Part shown: in pieces, positions 34,110-43,147 of the stretch | How the letters are laid out: every line of letters starts with the position of its first letter | How positions within the stretch are numbered: position 1 is the first letter of the stretch | Notes under the pieces: model-generated | The model's input: only the letters and a program-made list of their open reading frames with translations | Told to the model about the DNA's origin: nothing | The model's database searches: none | Assembly: GCA_015232575.1 (NCBI GenBank) | Contig: JADFZL010000010.1 | Span: forward strand, 207,794-271,793 | Source: Candidatus Rifleibacteriota bacterium | GTDB lineage: Bacteria > Muiribacteriota > Ozemobacteria > Ozemobacterales > Ozemobacteraceae | DNA: 64,000 nt | Reading direction: 5' to 3' | Translations under genes and position numbers: made by a program

Positions 34110-37100
34110 ATGGAAATAGGGAAGGATCAGGATTTATTATATGCGCTGACTGTCTTTATAGCAGAGAACCTGGATCTGCTAGATTCAGTTGAACAGCGTT
34201 TAATTTCACTTGAAAAGATGTCTCCCGATTCGGAAGAAACTAAACAGTTTCTGAACGATATTTTTCGCCTTTTTCACTCTTTAAAGGGTGGTGCAGCGTC
34301 TTTCGATCTGAATATTATCCGTGATGTGACTCATCAGATGGAAAATTTGCTTGATTATTTCAGGCAGCACCACATAAAAGTTGAACCAACACACGTTGAT
34401 CTGATGAATCAGACGTGCGATTTCATTAAAAAAAGCATGGTCCATGTTTCCAAACATTATTCTGATGACGTTTTTCTTGATGAATCAGTCGTTCTTATTG
34501 AAAATACAAAAATTGCAGTCAGGAATCTCGAAGAAAAATACAGTCTGACTCCACGTCTAAAAGTTGAATTTAAAAAAGTTCCTGGCAAAATTGCTGATGA
34601 CTATGTTACCGGAGTAATTAACACTTCACATTTTTCAAAAACTCAGCCTCTGTCTGAAATGAAAATAATAGTCACACCCGAAATAAAAGTTCAGTTTGCC
34701 GAAGAATCAGAAAAACTTCTTGAAGAAATTCTTGTTGCAATGGCAAGACTTGAGGGTGATCAGGCAAATCAGACCAATTATGATAAAGAATGTTCACTGG
34801 CATTTTCTTCATTGCGTTCATTTTCCTCTATGTCGGAATTTTTTGGATACCGGGAATTTTCAGAATTTTCCAGAAAGCTGATGATTATTTGTGATGCTGT
34901 ACTGAATAGAAGAACAGATGAAATTGTTTCTTCATGTGACTTAGTAATCTCTGGAACCAGGGAACTTCTTAATAATCTTCAAAAGTTCAGATTTTTCGGC
35001 GATATCGAAATAACTATCGACGCTTCTTTAAGAGAATCAATAGAAGCTCTTTCCAACAACTTCAGTCCGCAAGTTAAGATTACATCAAAACAAGAAAGCC
35101 GAAATATAGTCAAACAGACCTCTGACAATGTTAAGGTCTTTGCAAATCTGGACGACATGAAACTTGAACTTACACCTGAAATGCTTCAGGAATTCGTTAA
35201 CCAGTCGGAAGAAATATTCGGAAACATCAAAAATGGTCTGCAGTTAATTGAAAAAAACCCTGCTTCAATTGAAAAGATTGAGAGAACTATACGAGATTTC
35301 CATTTGTACACAGGGCTTGCTGAATTTTTCGGTTTTCCGAATCTTGCCAATAGTTCAAAATTGTGTGAGGTTGCACTTTTTCATCTTATTAAAAACCCGA
35401 TCAAAGATAGTTCTGCACCTCTGCATGCAATAAGTTCTTCACTGGACGACCTGATTAATACGACAAAGGCAATAGTTTCATCCGGTGGAGTTGATAAAGA
35501 TGCACCAACAAGTTCCAAGGCAGAAATAAACACTGTTCTCACTGATTTCCAGCATAAAACAGAAATTAGAAAGCTTTTGCTTCCAACGGTTACACACGAA
35601 GAGTTATTTGTCAGTACCGATATTGAAGTTTTCCGATCTGCTTCCTCAGCGAGAATTAATTCTCTGATAGAATATGCAGGTTCACTTGAAGCGAATCCCG
35701 AAAGTGTACATCTACTCGAAAATATTGCAATGGAAGTTCAGTTGCTGAATGATTTTGTCTCAAGTCTTCTGGTTTCAGCTAAAAAGCAGTTGCCTTCGAG
35801 ACATCCACTGCAGGTTCTTCGTATTCTTACCCAGGCGGTTGAACTTTTTGCAGGTCGAATTTTCAATGAAGAAACTTTTGGAGTTTCGCAATCTTCAGTT
35901 GAAACCCTTGATCAGTCAGTGAAAGAGATGCAAAATCTTGTTGATGCATTTTTCCTGAAAAAAATCTCGGTAGATTTCAATCGTAAACTTTTCAGTACAC
36001 TTTCAATAAATTTCATGTTTTTCAGAGAATCCGATATTGCATTTCTTGATTCACTTATTAAGAAGTTTGAATCAGTTGAATATCAGACTACTGAAAACAT
36101 AAATGAATATATTCAGGGAATTGAGAATATTTCTCTTGCATGCCAGCGCCTTGGAAGAGAAGACCTGTTGAATTATGCAGCTTTTCAGAAAAAACTTCTG
36201 AATGATTTTCTTCAGAACCCTAAAAGTTCATTTCAAACTGTTTTTTCGGAATTGAAAAAAAGTTTTGGGGAAATGCTTGAAAAAGTTGCCGTTATTCAAA
36301 AAAACCCGGAAATCGTCTGTTCGGTCGCTTCATCTTCCCCTGCCGCTCCAACGGCTTTTGTACAACCTGAATTAAAGACGCCTTCAGTCGCTTCTTCAAC
36401 TCACCCAGCATCAGCAGCATCTACCGGATCGTCAGTTAAAGGAACATTAAGAGTTGATGAAGATAAAATCGATAAACTTCTCACAATAATCGGGGAAATG
36501 TTTGTAACATGTGAATCATTCGGATCACTTGAAAAACAATTGATATATGCTCCCACCCTGGATTTTATTTCTCAAAAAATGAAAGAAATTGGAATAAATC
36601 TATCAAAGCTTACCTCTGATCTTGAAAAAGGCATGATGGAAGTCAGACTTGTTCCGCTCAGAACATTTTTTCAGCGCCTTCCAAGAATAGTTCGAGATCT
36701 ATCGCGGCAGCTTGGGAAAAACGTTCGATTCGAAGTGAGAGGTGAAGACTGCGAAGTAGATAAAAAGACTCTCGAAAAGATTACTGATCCATTGTTACAT
36801 ATACTCCGCAATTCCGTAGATCACGGAATCGAAATGCCTGAAATAAGAACTCAAAACGGAAAAGATCCCGAGGGCGTTGTATCTCTCAATGCCAGAATTG
36901 CAAATGATACAATCTATTTCGAAATCATAGATGACGGAAAAGGCCTGAATGCAGACGTTTTAAAGAATAAAGCCATTGAAAAAGGTATTCTAACACCTGA
37001 AAAAGCTTCTCAAATGACTGAAAATGAAGCTTTTGAAATAATTTTTCTTCCGGGATTTTCAACTGCAGAAAAAGTAACAGACGTTTCAGGCAGAGGTGTT

Positions 37101-37688
37101 GGAATGGATGTTGTAAAAACCAACATTCAGCAGCTTCAGGGAAAGGTTTTCATTTACTCGAAACTGACAAAGGGCAGTACATTCAGGATCGAACTTCCTG
37201 TACAAAAATTATGCCTGATGATATTTCACACTCTTCTTGTAAAGTCAGGCGAAGGACTTTATCTTGTTCCGATGGATAATGTTTCAAATCTTTCACATAT
37301 TGCAAAACACGACATACATAATTATTCTGATCTTCGTTTTGCAAATATTTTTGGCAAGCTCTATCCAATGATGTTCCTTGAAGAACTTCTTGAAAATATT
37401 AATGTCTCAGAAGTTTTGTCAGGCTTGGACAACAAAAAAGATATTTCTGTCGTACTTCTAAAAACTTCATGTGGAGAGCTTGCTCTTGCGGTTGATAAAT
37501 TTGTAAGTGAAGAAAGGGTCGTAGTTAAACCCTTAAATATTAAATTTGCCTGCACTCCGCTGATTTCCGGTACTGCAATTCTTGGCGATGGAAACATTGC
37601 CCTGGTTATTGAGCCGGAAAAACTTGCCGGAATATTCTCCTCGCGTTTTGGAGACACAAACATTCCGGAAAATATTAGATTGTCCTGA
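34110..37688 (+). CDS. CheA-type histidine kinase with multiple Hpt-like domains
   Basis: 1192 aa; the ATG at 34110 is chosen because an upstream in-frame start at 34077 lies in the repeat element. The N-terminal Hpt domain has LFHSLKGGAASF with phospho-accepting His56. A second Hpt-like bundle has lost its histidine (FSSLRSFSSMSEFF) and a third keeps one (DFHLYTGLAEFF). After a Ser/Ala/Pro linker (about 745-780) comes the CheA core: dimerisation helices (VDEDKIDKLLTIIGEMF), LVPLRTFFQRLPRIVRDL, the N box LLHILRNSVDHGIE (about 893), DDGKGL, GFSTAEKVTDVSGRGVGMDVV, and a CheW-like domain from about 1030. It is a chemotaxis-family kinase, perhaps for non-flagellar surface behaviour, since a pseudopilin operon follows convergently. 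The ribosome binding site is weak. Confidence 0.88.
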   Translation: MEIGKDQDLLYALTVFIAENLDLLDSVEQRLISLEKMSPDSEETKQFLNDIFRLFHSLKGGAASFDLNIIRDVTHQMENLLDYFRQHHIKVEPTHVDLMNQTCDFIKKSMVHVSKHYSDDVFLDESVVLIENTKIAVRNLEEKYSLTPRLKVEFKKVPGKIADDYVTGVINTSHFSKTQPLSEMKIIVTPEIKVQFAEESEKLLEEILVAMARLEGDQANQTNYDKECSLAFSSLRSFSSMSEFFGYREFSEFSRKLMIICDAVLNRRTDEIVSSCDLVISGTRELLNNLQKFRFFGDIEITIDASLRESIEALSNNFSPQVKITSKQESRNIVKQTSDNVKVFANLDDMKLELTPEMLQEFVNQSEEIFGNIKNGLQLIEKNPASIEKIERTIRDFHLYTGLAEFFGFPNLANSSKLCEVALFHLIKNPIKDSSAPLHAISSSLDDLINTTKAIVSSGGVDKDAPTSSKAEINTVLTDFQHKTEIRKLLLPTVTHEELFVSTDIEVFRSASSARINSLIEYAGSLEANPESVHLLENIAMEVQLLNDFVSSLLVSAKKQLPSRHPLQVLRILTQAVELFAGRIFNEETFGVSQSSVETLDQSVKEMQNLVDAFFLKKISVDFNRKLFSTLSINFMFFRESDIAFLDSLIKKFESVEYQTTENINEYIQGIENISLACQRLGREDLLNYAAFQKKLLNDFLQNPKSSFQTVFSELKKSFGEMLEKVAVIQKNPEIVCSVASSSPAAPTAFVQPELKTPSVASSTHPASAASTGSSVKGTLRVDEDKIDKLLTIIGEMFVTCESFGSLEKQLIYAPTLDFISQKMKEIGINLSKLTSDLEKGMMEVRLVPLRTFFQRLPRIVRDLSRQLGKNVRFEVRGEDCEVDKKTLEKITDPLLHILRNSVDHGIEMPEIRTQNGKDPEGVVSLNARIANDTIYFEIIDDGKGLNADVLKNKAIEKGILTPEKASQMTENEAFEIIFLPGFSTAEKVTDVSGRGVGMDVVKTNIQQLQGKVFIYSKLTKGSTFRIELPVQKLCLMIFHTLLVKSGEGLYLVPMDNVSNLSHIAKHDIHNYSDLRFANIFGKLYPMMFLEELLENINVSEVLSGLDNKKDISVVLLKTSCGELALAVDKFVSEERVVVKPLNIKFACTPLISGTAILGDGNIALVIEPEKLAGIFSSRFGDTNIPENIRLS

Positions 37689-37704
37689 TTTGAAAAGATA
37701 ATTT

Positions 37705-38847
37705 TCAATTGCCAGTGGAGGTGGAAGCTGCGGCGGCGGCCGCTGCTTCTGCGGCTGCCTTTGCTTCTTCTTCGGCCTTTTTAGCTGCTTCCTCTGCGGC
37801 CTTGGCTTCAGCTAAAGCAGCATCTGCTGCTTTCCATGCCTCAGCAGCAGTTGCATACATTCCGGAAGATTGCGTTCCATTCGCTATTGCAACTGCGTCG
37901 GCAGCGGCAGCAGCAGCGGCCGACGCCGCAGCAGACGCAGCATCTGATGCAGCCCTGGCTTCTGCGGCGGCTCCAGAAGCAGCAGGAGCTGCCGCAGAAC
38001 TCTCTGAGGCTTTATCGGCAGACTCTTTAGCATTCGTCGCCGCCGCCTTAGCCTCTTCATTAATCTTATCTTCCTTTGTTTTTGCAGAGCTGTAAGTATA
38101 TGAATAATCATAATTGGTTAAATAAATGCCACCTCTATAGCGCGCTCCTTTTCCATCATGACCTGAAGGAAATGGAATTGTAGGAAGACCTGGCTTTGTA
38201 AGAGCTATTTCGTTAGATGGCGGCAAAGGGACATCAACAGGAGAAGATGCCCCGACATCCGAGCCGATCACGATTCTGGTAATATCCCTTACATCATTAT
38301 GAACCTGAATCTGTGAAGTAATTTCATTTGATTTCTTTTCGTTGTTTTTTCTCTGTGTGAGTATTTCATCTACTTTTCCCGAAAATGTTCCGCCTGATGT
38401 CGAACTTGTCGGATAATAATCTGTGGGAATGTCCTTAAAAAGAATGGGTTTAATTCTGTTTGAAACATCAAGCAGGTCTTCACGGAACGCAACACGCCAG
38501 AAAAAAAGTTTCGCCTGACCAGAAAATCTTGTACGTATATAAATATCCGCCTGATAGTCCTTTGATGCATTTTCAATGTGTACATCGTATTCTCCGCCAA
38601 GCCCCGGAACTTTATTTTCCCGGAACGCAGAAGTTTTAAAAGGGCGCGAATCCCATCCGGATTCTGAAATAACCGCCAGTTGACGGAAAAAAGCATAATT
38701 AGCAATGTGGTACAACACCTGATCTTTATTTATATGGGACATTCTCAATCTGGATGTCTTGTTAATGGAGGAAAGGGTAAAAAAGAAAAATGAAACTGCT
38801 ACGACAGCAAAAAGAACCAGCATTAGAGAAAAGGCGCGTCTGAACAA
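37705..38847 (-). CDS. Pseudopilin-operon protein with membrane anchor and alanine-rich C-terminus
   Basis: About 380 aa from a TTG at 38847, with GGAGG 8 nt upstream; a GTG at 38856 overlaps that site. One N-terminal hydrophobic helix (SLMLVLFAVVAVSFFFFT) follows RR, similar in placement to PilX/GspK-like minor pilin components, but the prepilin cleavage motif is not convincing. The middle is beta-rich. The last 110 residues are mostly alanine, lysine and glutamate (KAAEEAAKKAEEEAKAAAEA), predicting a long single helix or coiled coil. It is the third gene after two prepilin-like genes, 11 bp from the one upstream, so probably part of the same secretion or pilus system. It converges on the cheA-like gene, with 16 bp between stops. 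Confidence 0.65.
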   Translation of the reverse strand: MFRRAFSLMLVLFAVVAVSFFFFTLSSINKTSRLRMSHINKDQVLYHIANYAFFRQLAVISESGWDSRPFKTSAFRENKVPGLGGEYDVHIENASKDYQADIYIRTRFSGQAKLFFWRVAFREDLLDVSNRIKPILFKDIPTDYYPTSSTSGGTFSGKVDEILTQRKNNEKKSNEITSQIQVHNDVRDITRIVIGSDVGASSPVDVPLPPSNEIALTKPGLPTIPFPSGHDGKGARYRGGIYLTNYDYSYTYSSAKTKEDKINEEAKAAATNAKESADKASESSAAAPAASGAAAEARAASDAASAAASAAAAAAADAVAIANGTQSSGMYATAAEAWKAADAALAEAKAAEEAAKKAEEEAKAAAEAAAAAAASTSTGN

Positions 38848-38866
38848 TCTGATCACCTCCGGTTAA

Positions 38867-40264
38867 TTAATTTCCAACATTCTTGCTTTCGCTGGCAGCC
38901 TTCTTTTCGGTATATCCGAAGCCTATGTATGCCGTGTTATCAGCAGCAAAATCAAGAAGAGGTGGAAGCTTATTCTGAAGCAATTCGAATACAGTTGTGA
39001 GAGCTGGATAATGAGAAGCAAGCTCTTCAGGAGTTGTTGCCCAGTCTATTTCCTGAACAACAAATCTTTCCAATGATGGATTTCTGCCTGATGCATATAT
39101 TTTAAGACTTTCAAGAAAATCTTTGTACTCGGCCATTCCATCAGGATAAGTTTTTATCATCGCCATTACACGATAACAGTCAATGAGCTTCATCATGATC
39201 ATATACTGCTGGCGGATTCCTCTCTGGGAAGACAGGTCTTTCGTCAGCAATGACTGGGAATTCGAACGATATTGCCTCATCGCGCCGACAAATGTTTCGT
39301 ATATCATGTCAAAATCGCGAAAACCTGATTGATAAAGATATGAGTAGCCTCCCGATAATCCTGGACCGAGATTAGATGTTGAAAAATTCGAAGAAACAAA
39401 AGACATCGTTGTCTCAAGATAATATAGAATATGCAGGGATTGTTTTGCCACTTCATACCATATTTTTGCCAGATCAGATCGATGTTGGTAAAGCTCACTC
39501 ATGTTTGAGGCTGCTTCTGCAGAATCTGCTTTGATATTCAACTGCTGAATTTCATTCAGAGCGCCTTTTAGAAATGAAGAAGTTATAAAAGAACGTCCAA
39601 TATAATTCAGCTTTCCGATTTTTGAAACCAGATCGTTGTTGCCACCTGATTTTCCGATTAATTCGACATACGAAGCATTGGATGTGATTCCGGAATCGTC
39701 GATAAGCGCTGAAACATTAACTTCCTTTTTGGTTATTGGAGCATAAAATATCGCATCGATCTGAAAATCACCTGGAGAATTTTTTCCTCTCCACGAGAAA
39801 TTTATTGTTCCGTTATAAAGATTTTTATCTGGCGACGAACTTGTTTTTGCAGCCCTTCTGGAAGTTTCAATTGTTATAAAAAAATCAGATACCTGCGAGT
39901 AAAGCGGTTCTTTCTGAGAATCAAGCACTCCTTCAGAGAAGTCAATGTAATCCCACGGCGGTGAGCTGTTTTGAAGATGCGTAAAAAAAATCGATTCACC
40001 GTTAATTATTCTGGTCGGTTTTGTCTTACATGAATCTATCGCAAGAATTGAAAAACCATTTGGATTCAGCCACAGTTCTTCGTGCAGATCCTCTATTACT
40101 TTCTGCCCGAGCAGAATCGACTGAAAATGCTTTTCTCCAAATTCAGCTTCTCTGGAAGCGGATTTAAGAGAAAACATCAGCATGGTTCCGACGAAAGTAA
40201 ATATTCCCAGAGCGACAGTCAGTTCAATCAGAGTGAAAGCCGATAAGTTTCTTTTTATCATCAT
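38867..40264 (-). CDS. Prepilin-like protein, type II secretion/type IV pilus (PulJ-like)
   Basis: 465 aa. The N-terminus SAFTLIELTVALGIFTFVG is a class III prepilin leader: after cleavage before F, position +5 is glutamate and a hydrophobic helix follows, as in GspJ and minor pilins. At 465 aa it is much longer than usual pseudopilins; the C-terminal part is helical and unrecognised. The start ATG at 40264 overlaps the stop of the upstream prepilin gene by 4 nt, and a GGAG lies about 8 nt upstream. It would be processed by a prepilin peptidase (not in this window) and inserted in the inner membrane or a pseudopilus. Confidence 0.8.
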   Translation of the reverse strand: MMIKRNLSAFTLIELTVALGIFTFVGTMLMFSLKSASREAEFGEKHFQSILLGQKVIEDLHEELWLNPNGFSILAIDSCKTKPTRIINGESIFFTHLQNSSPPWDYIDFSEGVLDSQKEPLYSQVSDFFITIETSRRAAKTSSSPDKNLYNGTINFSWRGKNSPGDFQIDAIFYAPITKKEVNVSALIDDSGITSNASYVELIGKSGGNNDLVSKIGKLNYIGRSFITSSFLKGALNEIQQLNIKADSAEAASNMSELYQHRSDLAKIWYEVAKQSLHILYYLETTMSFVSSNFSTSNLGPGLSGGYSYLYQSGFRDFDMIYETFVGAMRQYRSNSQSLLTKDLSSQRGIRQQYMIMMKLIDCYRVMAMIKTYPDGMAEYKDFLESLKIYASGRNPSLERFVVQEIDWATTPEELASHYPALTTVFELLQNKLPPLLDFAADNTAYIGFGYTEKKAASESKNVGN

Positions 40265-40788
40265 TCGGTATCTCCGTAGTTCAGAAGTCCAACTTCGGAA
40301 ATCAATCTGAAATCACATTTTTTATTTGCAATGGTCATATCAACCTGAACTTTATTCGGAGAAGTCAATGTGAATGCAATGCTTTTTACTGATGAAAAAA
40401 GAACCTTTTTCAGATCGCTCTTGAATGTTCCGGAATAATCAGATGTATAGGAGATAAGTTTGTACAGTTGTTTTTCGCAAATCTGTGTATTTTTATCGTC
40501 AGGTTCAAGATACAGCGTGCATATTCTGTTGCAAAGGTCTTTCATAACAAGGAATGGAACTGTTTCAGCCAATTTTGGCCGCACAACATCAAGCCCCTCA
40601 CGAATATTGCTGAAAAGAATATTTGCATTCCGCACAGATTCCAGCTGTACTGAAGCCCTATCTGTCAAAGAAGGCTGAATATTTGTATTCAGATTGGAAG
40701 AAAAAGTGAAATACATGGCAAGAAGTGTAGATAAAATTCCAATAGTAACAACTATTTCAACCACAGAAAAAGCATTTCTTCTTCTCAA
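40261..40788 (-). CDS. Prepilin-like minor pseudopilin
   Basis: 175 aa from a TTG at 40788 with GGAGGGAG 2-6 nt upstream; an earlier start at 40806 would precede the ribosome binding site. The leader reads RRRNAFSVVEIVVTIGILST: basic residues, then FSVVE with glutamate at +5 and a hydrophobic helix, as in type IV pilins and pseudopilins, though alanine rather than glycine occupies the -1 position. It is the first gene of a three-gene unit (40788 to 37705). Confidence 0.75.
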   Translation of the reverse strand: MRRRNAFSVVEIVVTIGILSTLLAMYFTFSSNLNTNIQPSLTDRASVQLESVRNANILFSNIREGLDVVRPKLAETVPFLVMKDLCNRICTLYLEPDDKNTQICEKQLYKLISYTSDYSGTFKSDLKKVLFSSVKSIAFTLTSPNKVQVDMTIANKKCDFRLISEVGLLNYGDTE

Positions 40789-40980
40789 AACTCCCTCCAT
40801 AAACAATTATGACAGCTCTGAAAGCATATAAAACGAGTTGAATGCAGATGCTTTTTGATTTAAAAGTCTCTCTGCTTAATAATTCCTGTATTCACTTTTA
40901 AATTAGCACAATAATTTTGGCGTGTCAACGCTCTGAAATGACTTTCAAAATAACCATAGAAAAGAGTTTAAGAAATAAAA

Positions 40981-41009
40981 AAAGCCCAGATATCAGCTAT
41001 CTGGGCTTT
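40981..41009 (-). terminator. Rho-independent terminator of the gene at 41020
   Basis: AAAGCCCAGATA and TATCTGGGCTTT form a perfect 12-bp stem with a 5-nt loop. On the minus strand it is followed by TTTTTATTTC, a standard terminator 11 bp beyond the stop codon. Confidence 0.92.
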
Positions 41010-41019
41010 GGCAATTACT

Positions 41020-41577
41020 TTATTCTTTTGCAGGTTCTTCAGTAGCAGCTGCAGGCTCAGCAGGTGCAGGCTCTGGAGCAGGAGCTGCTGCCAAAGGCTT
41101 GATTCCTCTGACAAGAGCGTCGAGGTCTTTCTCGAATTTTTTCAATGATTCTTCAGTTGAGAAGTAATAAATTCCAAGGGTTTTATCAGCTGGAGTATCG
41201 ATGGAATCGCAATCAACAAACATTTTTCCATCTTTTGCGGTGCCGCTCCACTCAGAACATGGCATTCCATTGCAATCAGTGACCTTGGCTTTTCCATCGT
41301 TTTCCCATTTGATTTCTCCAAGGGCTTTTTCGAGTTCTTTGTCGATATTATCAAAACATTTATCGGCTTCCTTTGCTTCAAACATTGAAAACACAACAGC
41401 CAGGGAATCGTCTGGTGATGTAACAGTAAGGGAATCTTCGGAAGCCACTTCTTTCCAACCGTCGGGAATTGTGATTTCCACTTTACCTGCTTCGTGAGTA
41501 AGCGTTTTAGCCGAAACCAGGTTGCCAACGAGCATCATTGAAAAAAGAACCACAACGAACAAACAAGATTTTCTCAT
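41020..41577 (-). CDS. Exported small protein with PsbP/DUF1795-like fold, function unknown
   Basis: About 185 aa from the ATG at 41577, which has GGAG 7 nt upstream; an earlier ATG lacks a site. The signal peptide is KSCLFVVVLFSMMLVGNLVSA. The mature part opens with EITIPDGWKEVASEDSLTV followed by DDSLAVVFSMFEA, a pattern shared by PsbP/DUF1795-type proteins that begin with a (V/I)xIPxGW strand. A cysteine pair (KVTDCNGMPCSEW) may form a disulfide. The C-terminus is a Pro/Ala/Glu tail (APAPEPAPAEPAAAT). It is expected in the periplasm. It stands alone with its own terminator; no partner is evident. Confidence 0.65.
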   Translation of the reverse strand: MRKSCLFVVVLFSMMLVGNLVSAKTLTHEAGKVEITIPDGWKEVASEDSLTVTSPDDSLAVVFSMFEAKEADKCFDNIDKELEKALGEIKWENDGKAKVTDCNGMPCSEWSGTAKDGKMFVDCDSIDTPADKTLGIYYFSTEESLKKFEKDLDALVRGIKPLAAAPAPEPAPAEPAAATEEPAKE

Positions 41578-41772
41578 AAATTTCTCCATAACCAATTTTA
41601 AAGAGGTTAATCAACCCGTCCTGAGGATATCACTACAAATTTTCTATAGTCAAGGGAAATTTTTCAGCAAAATTTATGAAGTATTATCTGGTTTCTATCA
41701 GTTTGTATATTCTAAAATTAGTGAAAGCTGGGCATGGTTCACCAGAGTTGCAAATACCTTTTTACGCTCAGG

Positions 41773-42546
41773 TTATTTCTCATGAACCATCGGAACAAAT
41801 CTAACAGGTAAATCCTCTTCTTTCTGGATTTTCCCAGCAGATTTTCTTAATAAAACAAGTCTCTGGTTTGATACGACTCCGACTGGCAAAATCATTCTCC
41901 CACCTTCACGAAGCTGATTAACCAAGTCATCCGGGATTTCTTCGGGTGCGCATGTGACAATAATGATATCAAAGGGTGCCATTTCGGGCCATCCTTTGTA
42001 GCCGTCGCCTTCGAGCACATGTATATTATATCCCTCCTGGGCAAGAATTTTTTTTGCATGATTCGCCAGTTCAGGAACAATTTCGATGGAATAAACATCT
42101 GCTCCCATTTCCGCCAGAATTGCTGCTTGATAACCCGAGCCCGTTCCAATCTCAAGAATTTTTTCATTGGGTTTTGGAGCAATTCTTTCAGTCATATATG
42201 CAACAACAAAAGGCTGAGAAATCGTTTGACCATTTCCAATCGGGCAAGGATAATCGCCATAAGGATCATACAACCATCTATAATCTTCTGGAATGAAATT
42301 ATGTCTTTTGATTTTTCTCATGGCCTTAAGAATTTTTTCGTCCTGGACGCCATAAGCCTGAATAAGCCGGACCATATCATTTCTTTCGCTTTCCATTTCT
42401 CCATCTCTTTTCACATTAAGTTTCACTTCACTTTCTTTTTTATCATTACCCTCCTGAATAGATAAAGTATCCCCAAAAAAATGAAGAAAACCGAGAAATA
42501 AAACAAAAAAAATACAACCCTTTTTAAAATAGCGTTCTACTCTCAT
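41773..42546 (-). CDS. pcm: Exported Pcm-like protein-L-isoaspartate O-methyltransferase
   Basis: 257 aa. Residues about 50-257 match protein-L-isoaspartate methyltransferase: MVRLIQAYGVQDEKILKAM, HNFIPEDY, YPCPIGNGQTISQPFVVAYM, the SAM motif I ILEIGTGSGYQAAIL, motif post-I VYSIEIVPEL, and the IIVTCAPEEIPDDLVNQL region with GGRMILPVG. It repairs isoaspartyl residues in damaged proteins using SAM. The first 30 residues (KKGCIFFVLFLGFLHFFGD) are a signal peptide or anchor, so this copy is probably exported, like some Gram-negative Pcm2-type proteins. GAGAGG precedes the ATG. The 5' half of this gene and its upstream region are duplicated at 46826-47450. Confidence 0.88.
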   Translation of the reverse strand: MRVERYFKKGCIFFVLFLGFLHFFGDTLSIQEGNDKKESEVKLNVKRDGEMESERNDMVRLIQAYGVQDEKILKAMRKIKRHNFIPEDYRWLYDPYGDYPCPIGNGQTISQPFVVAYMTERIAPKPNEKILEIGTGSGYQAAILAEMGADVYSIEIVPELANHAKKILAQEGYNIHVLEGDGYKGWPEMAPFDIIIVTCAPEEIPDDLVNQLREGGRMILPVGVVSNQRLVLLRKSAGKIQKEEDLPVRFVPMVHEK

Positions 42547-42862
42547 AATGAACCTCTCTATACAATACTTTTTTCCTCAAACTTATGCTATCCCCTGGCC
42601 AACTTTTTTTGAGTTGTACCTTTATTCTCGATAAAGAAGCAGAGACATGCATTTCAAAAGGAATAAAAAACATCTGCAAAAAAAAGGATGTTGAGATCGG
42701 GGCAAATTTTCAAAAAAAGGGCCCTCTGGTTGGTCGAATTGGGCTTCTGTTAAGTTTTTTTCAACGTCCTGATTTGTACATGTCGCACGTTCTAATCTCA
42801 TGGATTTGCAGCACAATGCAGCTTAGCACTTTTTTTCAAAAAAAGGAAGGCCATTTACTTCA
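42144..42862. repeat. Duplicated segment, original: 5' half of pcm plus upstream DNA
   Basis: From TTCCAATCTCAAGAATTT at 42144 the sequence matches 46826 onward almost base for base for about 510 bp, then with insertions and deletions to about 42862 (shared CTTAGCACTTTTTTTC). It covers the pcm start, signal peptide and upstream region. In the 600 bp between pcm and 43148 I see no gene; the rest holds only the promoter at 43065. Confidence 0.9.
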
Positions 42863-43064
42863 TTTTTTTGCGAACGCAAATGAAAATAAATATAAACCAC
42901 TCAAAGATCATCGCAAAAGACAAGAGAGCAAATAAAAAATTATGATAACCAGGCAAAAAGATTGAGAAGCGGGTCAACCTTCAGGTAATAGTGGGGTTAT
43001 AACTAACCGGTGTTAACACTCTGAAGGTGAAAATCTTCATTACTTTTCCCAGAAAATTAAAAAC

Positions 43065-43094
43065 TTGACATAATTTTCCTGCTTTGGATAGACT
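43065..43094 (+). promoter_or_regulatory. Sigma-70-type promoter of the FGE-domain lipoprotein gene
   Basis: Perfect TTGACA at 43065-43070 and TAGACT at 43089-43094 with an 18-bp spacer, about 54 bp before the start codon. Confidence 0.55.
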
Positions 43095-43147
43095 CAGATA
43101 TGGTTCCGTATTTCTAAAAAGGTTTTTGTGAAAGGAAAAGTTGAGTG

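Noticed and set aside
37709..38095. 128-codon plus-strand frame rich in alanine
   Set aside because: Antisense of the alanine-rich tail; GC-rich codon repeats give open frames on both strands.
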